Of a DNA stretch of 64,000 nt, positions 44,601 to 59,600 are shown in pieces; position 1 is the stretch's first letter, and the number at the start of each line of letters is the position of its first letter. Source of the stretch: Vibrio sp. HB236076. Its GTDB lineage: Bacteria; Pseudomonadota; Gammaproteobacteria; Enterobacterales; Vibrionaceae. The stretch covers positions 1,178,001-1,242,000 of the forward strand of contig NZ_CP162601.1 of the NCBI RefSeq assembly GCF_040957575.1, written 5' to 3'. Both the position numbers and the translations under genes were made by a program. The notes under the pieces were generated by a model. That model worked only from the letters and a program-made list of their open reading frames with translations, did no database searches and was not told the origin of the DNA.

Positions 44601-47600
44601 GGACTATAACGGAGAAGTCACCATTGATGTCGCTCTTGGTCAATTAGGGCAGGCTTTATCTGTAACGGCTGAAATTCCACTCGGAATTAGAGCCGTGGCC
44701 GATATTGTTGATGATACCTATTCAGTACAGGAGCAAGGTAGCCTGAGCGTTAATGTTCTCGATAATGATACCTTCGAGAATGAGACAAGAACTGTCAAAG
44801 AATACACTACCTCGGCCTATGGTACTGTCAGTATAGATTCTAGTGGCAATCTCAACTATACACCCAATGTCGGTTTTACGGGCGATGATATCATTACTTA
44901 TACGGTTGAATCGAACGGTACATTAGAAACAGCAAGTATTACGATTTCAGTGATTGCAAATCAGGCTCCTGATGCCGTTGATGATACTGCAACAACTAAT
45001 GAAGATACCGCCGTCATTATCGATGTCTTATCGAATGATAGCGATGTTGAAGGTCAATCGTTAACGATCACTCAAGTGAGTCTCGTTAGTGGCGAAGGCA
45101 GTATTTCTATTGTAAATAACCAATTGGTTTTTACCCCATCAACAAACTTCAATGGCACTGCAACAATTAACTATACCGTGAGTGATGGTATGGATACGTC
45201 GACAGCGCTAGTCACAGTTATGGTTAATCCTGTCAACGATGGTCCGCAGGCGGTGAATGATAATGCTACCACCGCTGAAGAAACCGTAGTGACCATTGAT
45301 GTGTTGGCCAACGATACAGACGTGGATGGCGATACCTTGACCATCAGCGACGCCAGTGTACCTCCCGAGCAAGGCAGCGTGGCGATCGTCAATGGCCAGC
45401 TTGAATTTACCCCGGCGGCCGATTTTGTCGGCAATGCGAGTATCAGCTACACCATCAGTGATGGCACGGCGACCTCAAGCGCGGTGGCCACCGTGGTGGT
45501 GACCAACGTCAATGACGGTCCGGTGGCGAGTGACGACACCGGTAGCACCAACGAAGATACAACGGTGACCTTAGATGTCTTAGCCAATGACACCGATGCC
45601 GATGGTAATGCCTTGACTATTTCAAGCGTGAGTATTGGTGAGGGGCAAGGCAGTGTGTCGATTGTCGACAATGAAATTGTTTACACGCCGGCAGCCAACT
45701 TTAACGGCACGGCTAACATCAGCTACACCATCAGCGATGGCACGACTACCGATACGGCGAACGTGACTGTCACCGTTGTGGCGGTCAACGATGGCCCGCA
45801 GGCAGTGAATGATAATGCTACCACCGCTGAAGAAACCGTAGTGACCATTGATGTGTTGGCCAACGATACAGACGTGGATGGCGATACCTTGACCATCAGC
45901 GACGCCAGTGTACCTCCCGAGCAAGGCAGCGTGGCGATCGTCAATGGCCAGCTTGAATTTACCCCGGCGGCCGATTTTGTCGGCAATGCGAGTATCAGCT
46001 ACACCATCAGTGATGGCACGGCGACCTCAAGCGCGGTGGCCACCGTGGTGGTGACCAACGTCAATGACGGTCCGGTGGCGAGTGACGACACCGGTAGCAC
46101 CAACGAAGATACAACGGTGACCTTAGATGTCTTAGCCAATGACACCGATGCCGATGGCAATGCCTTGACTATTTCAAGCGTGAGTATTGGTGAGGGGCAA
46201 GGCAGTGTGACGATCGTCGATAATGAAATTGTCTACACGCCGGCAACAAACTTTAACGGCACCGCCAACATTAGCTACACGGTCAGCGATGGTACCACCA
46301 CGGATACGGCGAACGTGACCGTGACGGTCGTGGCGGTCAACGATGGCCCGCAGGCGGTGAATGATAATGCTACCACCGCTGAAGAAACCGTAGTGACCAT
46401 TGATGTGTTGGCCAACGATACAGACGTGGATGGCGATACCTTGACCATTAGCGACGCCAGTGTACCTCCCGAGCAAGGCAGCGTGGCGATCGTCAATGGC
46501 CAGCTTGAATTTACCCCGGCGGCCGATTTTGTCGGCAATGCGAGTATCAGCTACACCATCAGTGATGGCACGGCGACCTCAAGTGCGGTGGCTACCGTGG
46601 TGGTGACCAACGTCAATGACGGTCCGGTGGCGAACGACGACACCGGTAGCACCAACGAAGACACAGCGGTGACCTTAGATGTCTTAGCTAACGACACCGA
46701 TGCCGATGGCAATGCCTTGACCATTTCAAGCGTGAGTATTGGTGAGGGGCAAGGCAGTGTGACGATTGTTGAGAATCAAATTGTTTACACGCCGGCAGCA
46801 AACTTTAACGGCACGGCCAATATCAGCTACACCATCAGTGATGGCACGACTACCGATACGGCGAATGTGACCGTGACGGTCATGGCGGTCAATGATGGCC
46901 CGCAGGCGGTGAATGATAATGCTACCACCGCAGAAGAAACCGTGGTGACCATTGATGTGTTGGCCAACGACACGGACGTGGATGGCGATACCTTGACCAT
47001 TAGCGACGCCATTGTACCTCCCGAGCAAGGCAGCGTGGCGATCGTCAATGGCCAGCTTGAATTTACCCCGGCGGCCGATTTTGTCGGCAATGCGAGTATC
47101 AGCTACACCATCAGTGATGGCACGGCGACCTCAAGTGCGGTGGCCACCGTGGTGGTGACCAACGTCAACGATGGCCCGGTGGCGAGTGACGACACCGGCA
47201 GTACCAACGAAGACACAGCGGTGACCTTAGATGTCTTAGCTAACGACACCGATGCCGATGGCAATGCCTTGACCATTTCAGACGTCACTATCGCTGAAGG
47301 ACAAGGCAGCGTGGCGATTGTCGACAATGAAATTGTCTACACGCCGGCAGCAAACTTTAACGGCACCGCCAACATCAGCTACACGGTCAGCGATGGCACC
47401 ACCACGGATACGGCGAACGTGACCGTGACCGTCGTGGCGGTCAACGATGGCCCGCAGGCAGTGAATGATAATGCTACCACCGCTGAAGAAACCGTGGTGA
47501 CCATTGATGTGTTGGCCAACGATACAGACGTGGATGGCGATACCTTGACCATTAGCGACGCCAGTGTACCTCCCGAGCAAGGCAGCGTGGCGATCGTCAA

Positions 47601-50600
47601 TGGCCAGCTTGAATTTACCCCGGCGGCCGATTTTGTCGGCAATGCGAGTATCAGCTACACCATCAGTGATGGCACGGCGACCTCAAGCGCGGTGGCCACC
47701 GTGGTGGTGACCAACGTCAACGATGGCCCGGTGGCGAACGACGACACCGGTAGCACCAACGAAGATACAGCGGTGACCTTAGATGTCTTAGCCAATGACA
47801 CCGATGCTGATGGCAATACTTTGACCATTTCAGACGTCACTATCGCTGAAGGGCAAGGCAGCGTGTCGATTGTGGACAATGAAATTGTCTACACCCCAGC
47901 GACCAACTTCAACGGCACCGCCAACATCAGCTACACGGTCAGTGATGGCACGACTACCGATACGGCGAACGTGACCGTTACCGTTGTGGCGGTCAACGAT
48001 GGCCCGCAGGCGGTGAATGATAATGCTACCACCGCTGAAGAAACCGTGGTGACCATTGATGTATTGGCCAACGATACAGACGTGGATGGCGATACCTTGA
48101 CCATTAGCGACGCCAGTGTACCTCCCGAGCAAGGCAGCGTGGCGATCGTCAATGGCCAGCTTGAATTTACCCCGGCGGCCGATTTTGTCGGCAATGCGAG
48201 TATCAGCTACACCATCAGTGATGGCACGGCGACCTCAAGTGCGGTGGCCACCGTGGTGGTGACCAACGTTAATGACGGTCCGGTGGCGAGTGACGACACC
48301 GGTAGCACCAACGAAGACACAACGGTGACCTTAGATGTCTTAGCTAACGACACCGATGCCGATGGCAATGCCTTGACTATTTCAAGCGTGAGTATTGGTG
48401 AGGGGCAAGGCAGTGTGACGATTGTGGACAATCAAATCGTCTACACGCCGGCGGAAAACTTCAATGGCACCGCCAACATTAGCTACACGGTCAGCGATGG
48501 CACGACTACCGATACGGCGAACGTGACTGTCACCGTTGTGGCGGTCAACGATGGCCCGCAGGCGGTGAATGATAATGCTACCACCGCTGAAGAAACCGTG
48601 GTGACCATTGATGTATTGGCCAACGATACAGACGTGGATGGCGATACCTTGACCATTAGCGACGCCAGTGTACCTCCTGAGCAAGGCAGCGTGGCGATCG
48701 TCAATGGCCAGCTTGAATTTACCCCGGCGGCCGATTTTGTCGGCAATGCGAGTATCAGCTACACCATCAGTGATGGCACGGCGACCTCAAGCGCGGTGGC
48801 CACCGTGGTGGTGACCAACGTCAATGACGGTCCGGTGGCGAGTGACGACACCGGTAGCACCAACGAAGATACAACGGTGACCTTAGATGTCTTAGCCAAT
48901 GACACCGATGCCGATGGCAATGCCTTGACTATTTCAAGCGTGAGTATTGGTGAGGGGCAAGGCAGTGTGACGATCGTCGATAATGAAATTGTCTACACGC
49001 CGGCAACAAACTTTAACGGCACCGCCAACATTAGCTACACGGTCAGCGATGGTACCACCACGGATACGGCGAACGTGACCGTGACGGTCGTGGCGGTCAA
49101 CGATGGCCCGCAGGCGGTGAATGATAATGCTACCACCGCTGAAGAAACCGTAGTGACCATTGATGTGTTGGCCAACGATACAGACGTGGATGGCGATACC
49201 TTGACCATCAGCGACGCCAGTGTACCTCCCGAGCAAGGCAGCGTGGCGATCGTCAATGGCCAGCTTGAATTTACCCCGGCGGCCGATTTTGTCGGCAATG
49301 CGAGTATCAGCTACACCATCAGTGATGGCACGGCGACCTCAAGCGCGGTGGCCACCGTGGTGGTGACCAACGTCAATGACGGTCCGGTGGCGAGTGACGA
49401 CACCGGTAGCACCAACGAAGATACAACGGTGACCTTAGATGTCTTAGCCAATGACACCGATGCCGATGGTAATGCCTTGACTATTTCAAGCGTGAGTATT
49501 GGTGAGGGGCAAGGCAGTGTGTCGATTGTCGACAATGAAATTGTTTACACGCCGGCAGCCAACTTTAACGGCACGGCTAACATCAGCTACACCATCAGCG
49601 ATGGCACGACTACCGATACGGCGAACGTGACTGTCACCGTTGTGGCGGTCAACGATGGCCCGCAGGCAGTGAATGATAATGCTACCACCGCTGAAGAAAC
49701 CGTAGTGACCATTGATGTGTTGGCCAACGATACAGACGTGGATGGCGATACCTTGACCATCAGCGACGCCAGTGTACCTCCCGAGCAAGGCAGCGTGGCG
49801 ATCGTCAATGGCCAGCTTGAATTTACCCCGGCGGCCGATTTTGTCGGCAATGCGAGTATCAGCTACACCATCAGTGATGGCACGGCGACCTCAAGTGCGG
49901 TGGCCACCGTGGTGGTGACCAACGTCAATGACGGCCCGGTGGCGAGTGACGACACCGGTAGCACCAACGAAGACACAACGGTGACCTTAGATGTCTTAGC
50001 TAACGACACCGATGCCGATGGCAATGCCTTGACTATTTCAAGCGTGAGTATTGGTGAGGGGCAAGGCAGTGTGACGATTGTGGACAATCAAATCGTCTAC
50101 ACGCCGGCGGAAAACTTCAACGGCACCGCCAACATCAGCTACACGGTCAGCGATGGCACGACTACCGATACGGCGAACGTGACTGTTACCGTTGTGGCGG
50201 TCAATGACACGCCGGTGGTGACCAGTGATACTGAAGTCACTACTCAAGAAGAAACGACAGTCCGCATTGATGTCTTGGCCAATGTTCAAGACGTTGATGG
50301 CGATACGGTGTCGATCACCGAGGTGAGTGTGCCGACCGAGCAAGGTACAGCAACGATCGTTGATGGCGAAATCGAGTTTACCCCAGCCGAGAACTTCACC
50401 GGCAATGCAACCATCAGTTACACCGTGAGTGATGGCGCAGACACGGCGACAGGCAGTGCAGTAGTCGTGGTGACCAACGTCAATGACGGCCCGGTGGCGA
50501 GTGACGACACCGGTAGCACCAACGAAGATACATCGGTCACCTTAGATGTCTTAGCCAATGACACCGATGCCGATGGTAATGCCTTGACCATTTCAAGCGT

Positions 50601-53600
50601 GAGTATTGGTGAGGGGCAAGGCAGTGTGACGATTGTGGACAATCAAATCGTCTACACGCCGGCGGAAAACTTCAACGGCACCGCCAACATCAGCTACACG
50701 GTCAGCGATGGCACTACTACCGATACGGCGAACGTGACTGTTACCGTTGTGGCGGTCAATGACGCGCCGGTGGTGACCAGTGATACTGAAGTCACTACTC
50801 AAGAAGAAACGACAGTACGCATTGATGTCTTGGCCAATGTTCAAGACGTTGATGGCGATACGGTGTCGATCACCGAGGTGAGTGTGCCGACCGAGCAAGG
50901 TACAGCAACGATCGTTGATGGCGAAATCGAGTTTACCCCAGCCGAGAACTTCACCGGCAATGCAACCATCAGTTACACCGTGAGTGATGGCGCAGACACG
51001 GCGACAGGCAGTGCAGTAGTGGTGGTAACCAACGTCAATGACGGCCCGGTGGCGAGTGACGACACCGGTAGCACCAACGAAGACGCGGCGGTGACCTTAG
51101 ATGTTCTGGCTAATGACACCGATGCCGATGGTAATGCCTTGACTATTTCAGGCGTCACCATCGCTGAAGGGCAAGGCAGTGCGGCGATTGTTGATAATCA
51201 AATTGTCTACACGCCAGCAGCCAACTTTAACGGCACGGCTAACATCAGCTACACGGTCAGTGATGGCACGACCACGGATACGGCGAACGTGACTGTTACC
51301 GTTGTGGCGGTCAATGACGCGCCGGTTGTTATCAGTGATACGACAGAGTCTACGACTATAAGTACGTCAGTCACTATAGATGTACTAGTAAATGTAACTG
51401 ACCCTGATAATGACACATTAACATTAGAAAGTGTTAATGTTCCTACTGACGAAGGCACTGTTATAATCGATAATAATGTTATCGAATATACACCTGCCTT
51501 GGGATTTACTGGTAATGCAAATATAACTTACACAGTTAGTGATGGACAAGAGAGCACTAATGGTAATGCGGTAGTTATAGTTAATGCTGGTATTAATCAG
51601 TCCCCCAATGCCAATGATGACACCGGTAGCACCAACGAAGACACAGTGGTGACCTTAGATGTTTTAGCTAACGACACCGATGCCGATGGCAATGCTTTGA
51701 CCATTTCAGGCGTGACCATTGCTGAAGGGCAAGGCAGTGTGGCGATCGTCGATAACCAAATCGTCTACACGCCAGCGACCAACTTCAACGGCACGGCTAA
51801 TATCAGCTACACCATCAGTGATGGCACGACTACCGATACAGCAACGGCGACTGTTACTGTCGTGGCGGTCAATGACGCGCCGGTAGTCACCAGTGATACT
51901 GAAGTCACTACTCAAGAAGAAACCACAGTCCGCATTGATGTCTTGGCCAATGCCCAAGACGTCGATGGCGATACGGTGTCGATCACCGAGGTGAGTGTGC
52001 CGACCGAGCAAGGTACGGCAACGATCGTTGATGGTGAAATCGAGTTCACCCCTGCAGTGGACTTCACCGGCAATGTCACCATCAGTTACACCGTGAGTGA
52101 TGGCGCAGAGACGGCGACAGGCAGTGCGGTGGTGGTAGTTACCAACGTCAATGACGGCCCGGTCGCTAACGACGACACCGGCAGCACCAACGAAGACGCG
52201 GCGGTGACCTTAGATGTGTTGGCTAACGACACCGATGCCGATGGCAATGTCTTGACCGTTTCAGGCGTGACCATCGCTGAAGGGCAAGGCAGTGTGGCGA
52301 TTGTTGATAATCAAATTGTCTACACGCCGGCGACCAACTTCAACGGCACGGCTAATATCAGCTACACCATCAGTGATGGCACGACCACGGATACGGCGAA
52401 CGTGACTGTTACCGTTGTGGCGGTCAATGACGCGCCGGTAGTCACCAGTGATAGCGAAGTGACCACGCAAGAGGAGACCACGGTTAGCATTGATGTTTTG
52501 GCTAATGTTCAAGACGTTGATGGCGATAGCCTGTCGATCACCGAGGTGAGTGTGCCAGCCGAGCAAGGCACGGCAACGATCGTCAATGGTGAAATTGAAT
52601 TTACCCCCGCTGAGAACTTCATCGGCAATGTCACCATCAGTTACACCGTGAGTGATGGCTCAGAGACGGCGACAGGCAGTGCGGTAGTGGTGGTGACCAA
52701 CGTCAATGATGGCCCGGTCGCAAACGACGACACCGGCAGCACCAACGAAGACACGGCGGTGACCCTAGATGTCCTGGCTAACGACACTGATGCCGATGGC
52801 AATGCCTTGACCGTTTCAGGCGTGACCATTGCTGAAGGGCAAGGCAGTGTGGCGATTGTCAATAATCAAATCGTCTACACGCCAGCGACCAACTTCAACG
52901 GCACGGCTAATATCAGCTACACCATCAGTGATGGCACGACTACCGATACAGCAACGGCGACTGTTACTGTCGTGGCGGTCAATGACGCGCCGGTAGTCAC
53001 CAGTGATACTGAAGTCACTACTCAAGAAGACACCACAGTCCGCATTGATGTCTTGGCCAATGTTCAAGACGTTGATGGCGATAGCGTGTCGATCACCGAG
53101 GTGAGTGTGCCAGCCGAACAAGGTACGGCAACGATCGTCAATGGTGAAATTGAATTTACCCCCGCTGAGAACTTCACCGGTAATGCCACCATCAGTTATA
53201 CCGTGAGTGATGGTACAGACACGGCAACGGGCAGCGCGGTGGTCGTGGTGACCAACGTCAATGACGGCCCAGTCGCAAACGACTATACCGGCAGCACCAA
53301 CGAAGACACGGCAGTGACCTTAGATGTCCTGGCTAACGACACCGATGCCGATGGCAATGCCTTGACCATTTCAGGCGTGACCATCGCTGAAGGGCAAGGC
53401 AGTGTGGCGATTGTCGATAACCAAATCGTCTACACCCCAGCGACCAACTTTAACGGCACCGCTAACATCAGCTACACCGTCAGTGATGGCACCACCACGG
53501 ATACAGCGAATGTGACTGTCACCGTCGTGGCGGTCAATGACGCTCCAACAGTCACCAGTGATAGCGAAGTGACCACGCAAGAGGAGACCACCATTAGCAT

Positions 53601-56600
53601 TGATGTCTTGGCCAATGTCCAGGACGTTGATGACGATACGGTGTCGATCACCGAGGTGAGTGTGCCAGCCGAGCAAGGTACGGCAACAGTCGTTAATGGT
53701 GAAATCGAGTTTACCCCCGCAGTGGACTTCACCGGCAATGCCACCATCAGTTACACCGTGAGTGATGGCTCAGAGACGGCGACAGGCAGTGCGGTGGTCG
53801 TAGTGACCAACGTCAATGACGGCCCAGTCGCAAACGACGATACCGGCAGCACCAACGAAGACACGGCAGTGACCTTAGATGTCCTGGCTAACGACACCGA
53901 TGCCGATGGCAATGCCTTGACCATTTCAGGCGTGACCATCGCTGAAGGGCAAGGCAGTGTGGCGATTGTCGATAACCAAATCGTCTACACCCCAGCGACC
54001 AACTTTAACGGCACCGCTAACATCAGCTACACCATCAGCGACGGCACGACTACCGATACGGCGAACGTGACTGTTACCGTTGTGGCGGTCAATGACGCTC
54101 CAACAGTGACCAGCGATAGCGAAGTGACCACGCAAGAAGAGACCACGGTTAGCATTGATGTGTTGGCAAATGTTCAAGATGTCGATGGCGATAATGTGTC
54201 GATCACTGAGGTGAGTGTGCCAGCCGAACAAGGTACGGCAACGATCGTCAATGGTGAAATCGAGTTTACCCCCGCTGAGAACTTCACCGGTAATGCCACC
54301 ATCAGTTATACCGTGAGTGATGGTACAGACACGGCAACGGGCAGCGCGGTGGTCGTGGTGACCAACGTCAATGACGGTCCGGTGGCGAGTGACGACACCG
54401 GTAGTACTAACGAAGATACATCGGTCACCTTAGATGTATTAGCCAACGACACCGATGCCGATGGCAATGCCTTGACCATTTCAGGCGTGACCATCGCTGA
54501 AGGGCAAGGTAGCGTGTCGATTGTTGATAATCAAATTGTCTACACGCCGGCAGCTAACTTTAACGGCACCGCTAACATCAGCTACACCATCAGCGACGGC
54601 ACTACTACGGATACGGCGAACGTGACTGTCACCGTCGTGGCGGTCAATGACGCGCCAGTAGTCACCAGTGATACTGAAGTCACTACTCAAGAAGACACCA
54701 CAGTCCGCATTGATGTTTTGGCCAATGTTCAAGACGTCGATGGCGATAATGTGTCGATCACCGAGGTGAGTGTGCCGCCCGAGCAAGGTACGGCAACGAT
54801 CGTCAATGGTGAAATCGAATTCACCCCCGCCGAGAACTTCACCGGCAATGCCACCATCAGTTATACCGTTACCGATGGCACAGAGACGGCGACGGGCAGT
54901 GCGGTGGTGGTAGTGACCAATGTTAATGACGGCCCAGTGGCGAACGACGACACCGGCAGCACCAACGAAGACACGGCAGTTACCTTAGATGTGTTGGCTA
55001 ACGACACCGATGCCGATGGCAATGCGTTGACGCTCAGCGGCGTGACCATTGCCGATGGGCAAGGCAGTGTGGTGATCGTCGATAACCAAATCGTCTACAC
55101 GCCGGCAGCAAACTTTAATGGCACGGCTAATATCAGCTACACGGTCAGCGATGGCACTACTACCGATACGGCGAACGTGACTGTTACCGTTGTGGCGGTC
55201 AATGACGCGCCGGTAGTCACCAGTGATAGCGAAGTGACCACGCAAGAAGAGACCACCATTAGCATTGATGTCTTGGCCAATGTTCAAGACGTCGATGGCG
55301 ATAGCGTGTCGATCACTGAGGTGAGTGTGCCGCCCGAGCAAGGCACGGCAACGATCGTCAATGGTGAAATTGAATTTACCCCCGCTGAGAACTTCATCGG
55401 CAATGCCACCATCAGTTATACCGTGAGTGATGGTCAGGCTGATGCCACGGGCAGTGCGGTGGTCGTGGTGACCAACGTCAATGACGGTCCGGTGGCGAGT
55501 GACGACACCGGTAGTACTAACGAAGATACATCGGTCACCTTAGATGTATTAGCCAACGACACCGATGCCGATGGCAATGCCTTGACCATTTCAGGCGTGA
55601 CCATCGCTGAAGGGCAAGGTAGCGTGTCGATTGTTGATAATCAAATTGTCTACACGCCGGCAGCTAACTTTAACGGCACCGCTAACATCAGCTACACCAT
55701 CAGCGACGGCACTACTACGGATACGGCGAACGTGACTGTCACCGTCGTGGCGGTCAATGACGCGCCAGTAGTCACCAGTGATACTGAAGTCACTACTCAA
55801 GAAGACACCACAGTCCGCATTGATGTCTTGGCCAATGTCCAAGATGTTGATGGCGATAGCGTGTCGATCACCGAGGTGAGTGTGCCGGTTGAGCAAGGCA
55901 GCGTAGCGATCGTCAATGGTGAAATCGAGTTTACCCCCGTTGAGAACTTCACCGGTAATGCCACCATCAGTTATACCGTGAGTGATGGCTCAGAGACGGC
56001 GACAGGCAGTGCGGTGGTCGTGGTGACCAACGTCAATGACGGTCCGGTGGCGAGCGACGACACCGGCAGCACCAACGAAGACACGGCAGTGACCTTAGAT
56101 GTCCTGGCTAACGACACCGATGCCGATGGCAATGCGTTGACGCTCAGCGGCGTGACCATTGCCGATGGGCAAGGCAGTGTGGTGATCGTCGATAACCAAA
56201 TCGTCTACACGCCGGCAGCAAACTTTAATGGCACGGCTAATATCAGCTACACGGTCAGCGATGGCACTACTACCGATACGGCGAACGTGACTGTTACCGT
56301 TGTGGCGGTCAATGACGCGCCGGTAGTCACCAGTGATAGCGAAGTGACCACGCAAGAAGAGACCACCATTAGCATTGATGTCTTGGCCAATGTTCAAGAC
56401 GTCGATGGCGATAGCGTGTCGATCACTGAGGTGAGTGTGCCAGCCGAACAAGGTACGGCAACGATCGTCAATGGTGAAATTGAATTCACCCCCGCTGAGA
56501 ACTTCACCGGTAATGCCACCATCAGTTATACCGTGAGTGATGGTACAGACACGGCAACGGGCAGCGCGGTGGTCGTGGTGACCAACGTCAATGACGGCCC

Positions 56601-59600
56601 AGTCGCAAACGACGATACCGGCAGCACCAACGAAGACACGGCAGTGACCTTAGATGTCCTGGCTAACGACACCGATGCCGATGGCAATGCCTTGACCATT
56701 TCAGGCGTGACCATCGCTGAAGGGCAAGGCAGTGTGGCGATTGTCGATAACCAAATCGTCTACACACCGGCAGCAAACTTTAACGGCACCGCTAACATCA
56801 GCTACACCGTCAGTGATGGCACCACCACGGATACAGCGAATGTGACTGTCACCGTCGTGGCGGTCAATGACGCGCCAGTAGTCACCAGTGATACTGAAGT
56901 CACTACTCAAGAAGACACCACAGTCCGCATTGATGTCTTGGCCAATGTCCAAGATGTTGATGGCGATAGCGTGTCGATCACCGAGGTGAGTGTGCCGGTT
57001 GAGCAAGGCAGCGTAGCGATCGTCAATGGTGAAATCGAGTTTACCCCCGTTGAGAACTTCACCGGTAATGCCACCATCAGTTATACCGTGAGTGATGGCT
57101 CAGAGACGGCGACAGGCAGTGCGGTGGTCGTAGTGACCAACGTCAATGACGGCCCAGTCGCAAACGACGATACCGGCAGCACCAACGAAGACACGGCAGT
57201 GACCTTAGATGTCCTGGCTAACGACACCGATGCCGATGGCAATGCCTTGACCATTTCAGGCGTCACCATCGCTGAAGGGCAAGGCAGTGTGGCGATTGTC
57301 GATAACCAAATCGTCTACACCCCAGCGACCAACTTTAACGGCACCGCTAACATCAGCTACACCGTCAGTGATGGCACCACCACGGATACAGCGAATGTGA
57401 CTGTCACCGTCGTGGCGGTCAATGACGCTCCAACAGTCACCAGTGATAGCGAAGTGACCACGCAAGAGGAGACCACCATTAGCATTGATGTCTTGGCCAA
57501 TGTCCAGGACGTTGATGGCGATACGGTGTCGATCACCGAGGTGAGTGTGCCAGCCGAGCAAGGTACGGCAACAGTCGTTAATGGTGAAATCGAGTTTACC
57601 CCCGCAGTGGACTTCACCGGCAATGCCACCATCAGTTATACCGTGAGTGATGGCTCAGAGACGGCGACAGGCAGTGCGGTGGTCGTAGTGACCAACGTCA
57701 ATGACGGCCCGGTCGTAAACGACGACACCGGCAGCACCAACGAAGATACATCGGTCACCTTAGATGTCTTAGCCAATGACACCGATGCCGATGGCAATGC
57801 GTTGACGCTCAGCGGCGTGAGTATTGCTGAAGGGCAAGGTAGCGTGTCGATTGTTGATAATCAAATTGTCTACACGCCGGCAGCTAACTTTAACGGCACC
57901 GCTAACATCAGCTACACCATCAGCGACGGCACTACTACGGATACGGCGAACGTGACTGTCACCGTCGTGGCGGTCAATGACGCGCCAGTAGTCACCAGTG
58001 ATACTGAAGTCACTACTCAAGAAGACACCACAGTCCGCATTGATGTCTTGGCCAATGTCCAAGATGTTGATGGCGATAGCGTGTCGATTACCGAGGTGAG
58101 TGTGCCGGTTGAGCAAGGCAGCGTAGCGATCGTCAATGGTGAAATCGAGTTTACCCCCGTTGAGAACTTCACCGGCAATGCCACCATCAGTTATACCGTG
58201 AGTGATGGCTCAGAGACGGCGACAGGCAGTGCGGTGGTCGTGGTGACCAACGTCAATGACGGTCCGGTGGCGAGCGACGACACCGGCAGCACCAACGAAG
58301 ACACGGCAGTTACCTTAGATGTGTTGGCTAACGACACCGATGCCGATGGCAATGCGTTGACCATTTCAGGCGTGACCATCGCTGAAGGGCAAGGCAGTGT
58401 GGCGATTGTCGACAATCAAATCGTCTACACGCCGGCAGCCAACTTTAACGGCACCGCTAACATCAGCTACACGGTCAGCGATGGCACTACTACCGATACG
58501 GCGAACGTGACTGTTACCGTTGTGGCGGTCAATGACGCGCCGGTGGTGACCAGTGATAGCGAAGTGACCACGCAAGAAGAGACCACCATTAGCATTGATG
58601 TCTTGGCCAATGTTCAAGACGTCGATGGCGATAGCGTGTCGATCACTGAGGTGAGTGTGCCAGCCGAACAAGGTACGGCAACAATCGTTGATGGCGAAAT
58701 CGAGTTCACCCCCGCAGTGGACTTCACCGGCAATGTCACCATCAGTTACACCGTGAGTGATGGTCAGGCTGATGCCACGGGCAGTGCGGTGGTCGTGGTG
58801 ACCAACGTCAATGATGGCCCGGTCGCAAACGACGACACCGGCAGCACCAACGAAGACACGGCAGTGACCTTAGATGTCCTGGCTAACGACACCGATGCCG
58901 ATGGCAATGCCTTGACCATTTCAGGCGTGACCATCGCTGAAGGGCAAGGCAGTGTGGCGATTGTCGACAATCAAATCGTCTACACGCCAGCAGCCAACTT
59001 TAACGGCACCGCTAACATCAGCTACACGGTCAGTGATGGCACCACCACGGATACGGCGAATGTGACTGTGACCGTCGTGGCGGTCAATGACTCGCCGGTG
59101 GTGACCAGCGATAGCGAAGTGACCACGCAAGAAGAGACCACGGTTAGCATTGATGTTTTGGCCAATGTTCAAGACGTCGATGGCGATAGCGTGTCGATCA
59201 CCGAGGTGAGTGTGCCAACCGAGCAAGGTACGGCAACGATCGTCAATGGTGAAATCGAGTTTACCCCCGCAGTGGACTTCACCGGTAATGCCACCATCAG
59301 TTACACCGTGAGTGATGGCGCAGACACGGCGACAGGCAGTGCAGTAGTCGTGGTGACCAACGTCAATGACGGCCCGGTGGCGAGTGACGACACCGGTAGT
59401 ACTAACGAAGATACATCGGTCACCTTAGATGTCTTAGCCAACGACACCGATGCCGATGGCAATGCCTTGACCATTTCAAGCGTCACCATCGCTGAAGGGC
59501 AAGGTAGCGTGTCGATTGTTGATAATCAAATTGTCTATACGCCGGCAGCTAACTTTAACGGCACCGCTAACATCAGCTACACCATCAGCGACGGCACTAC

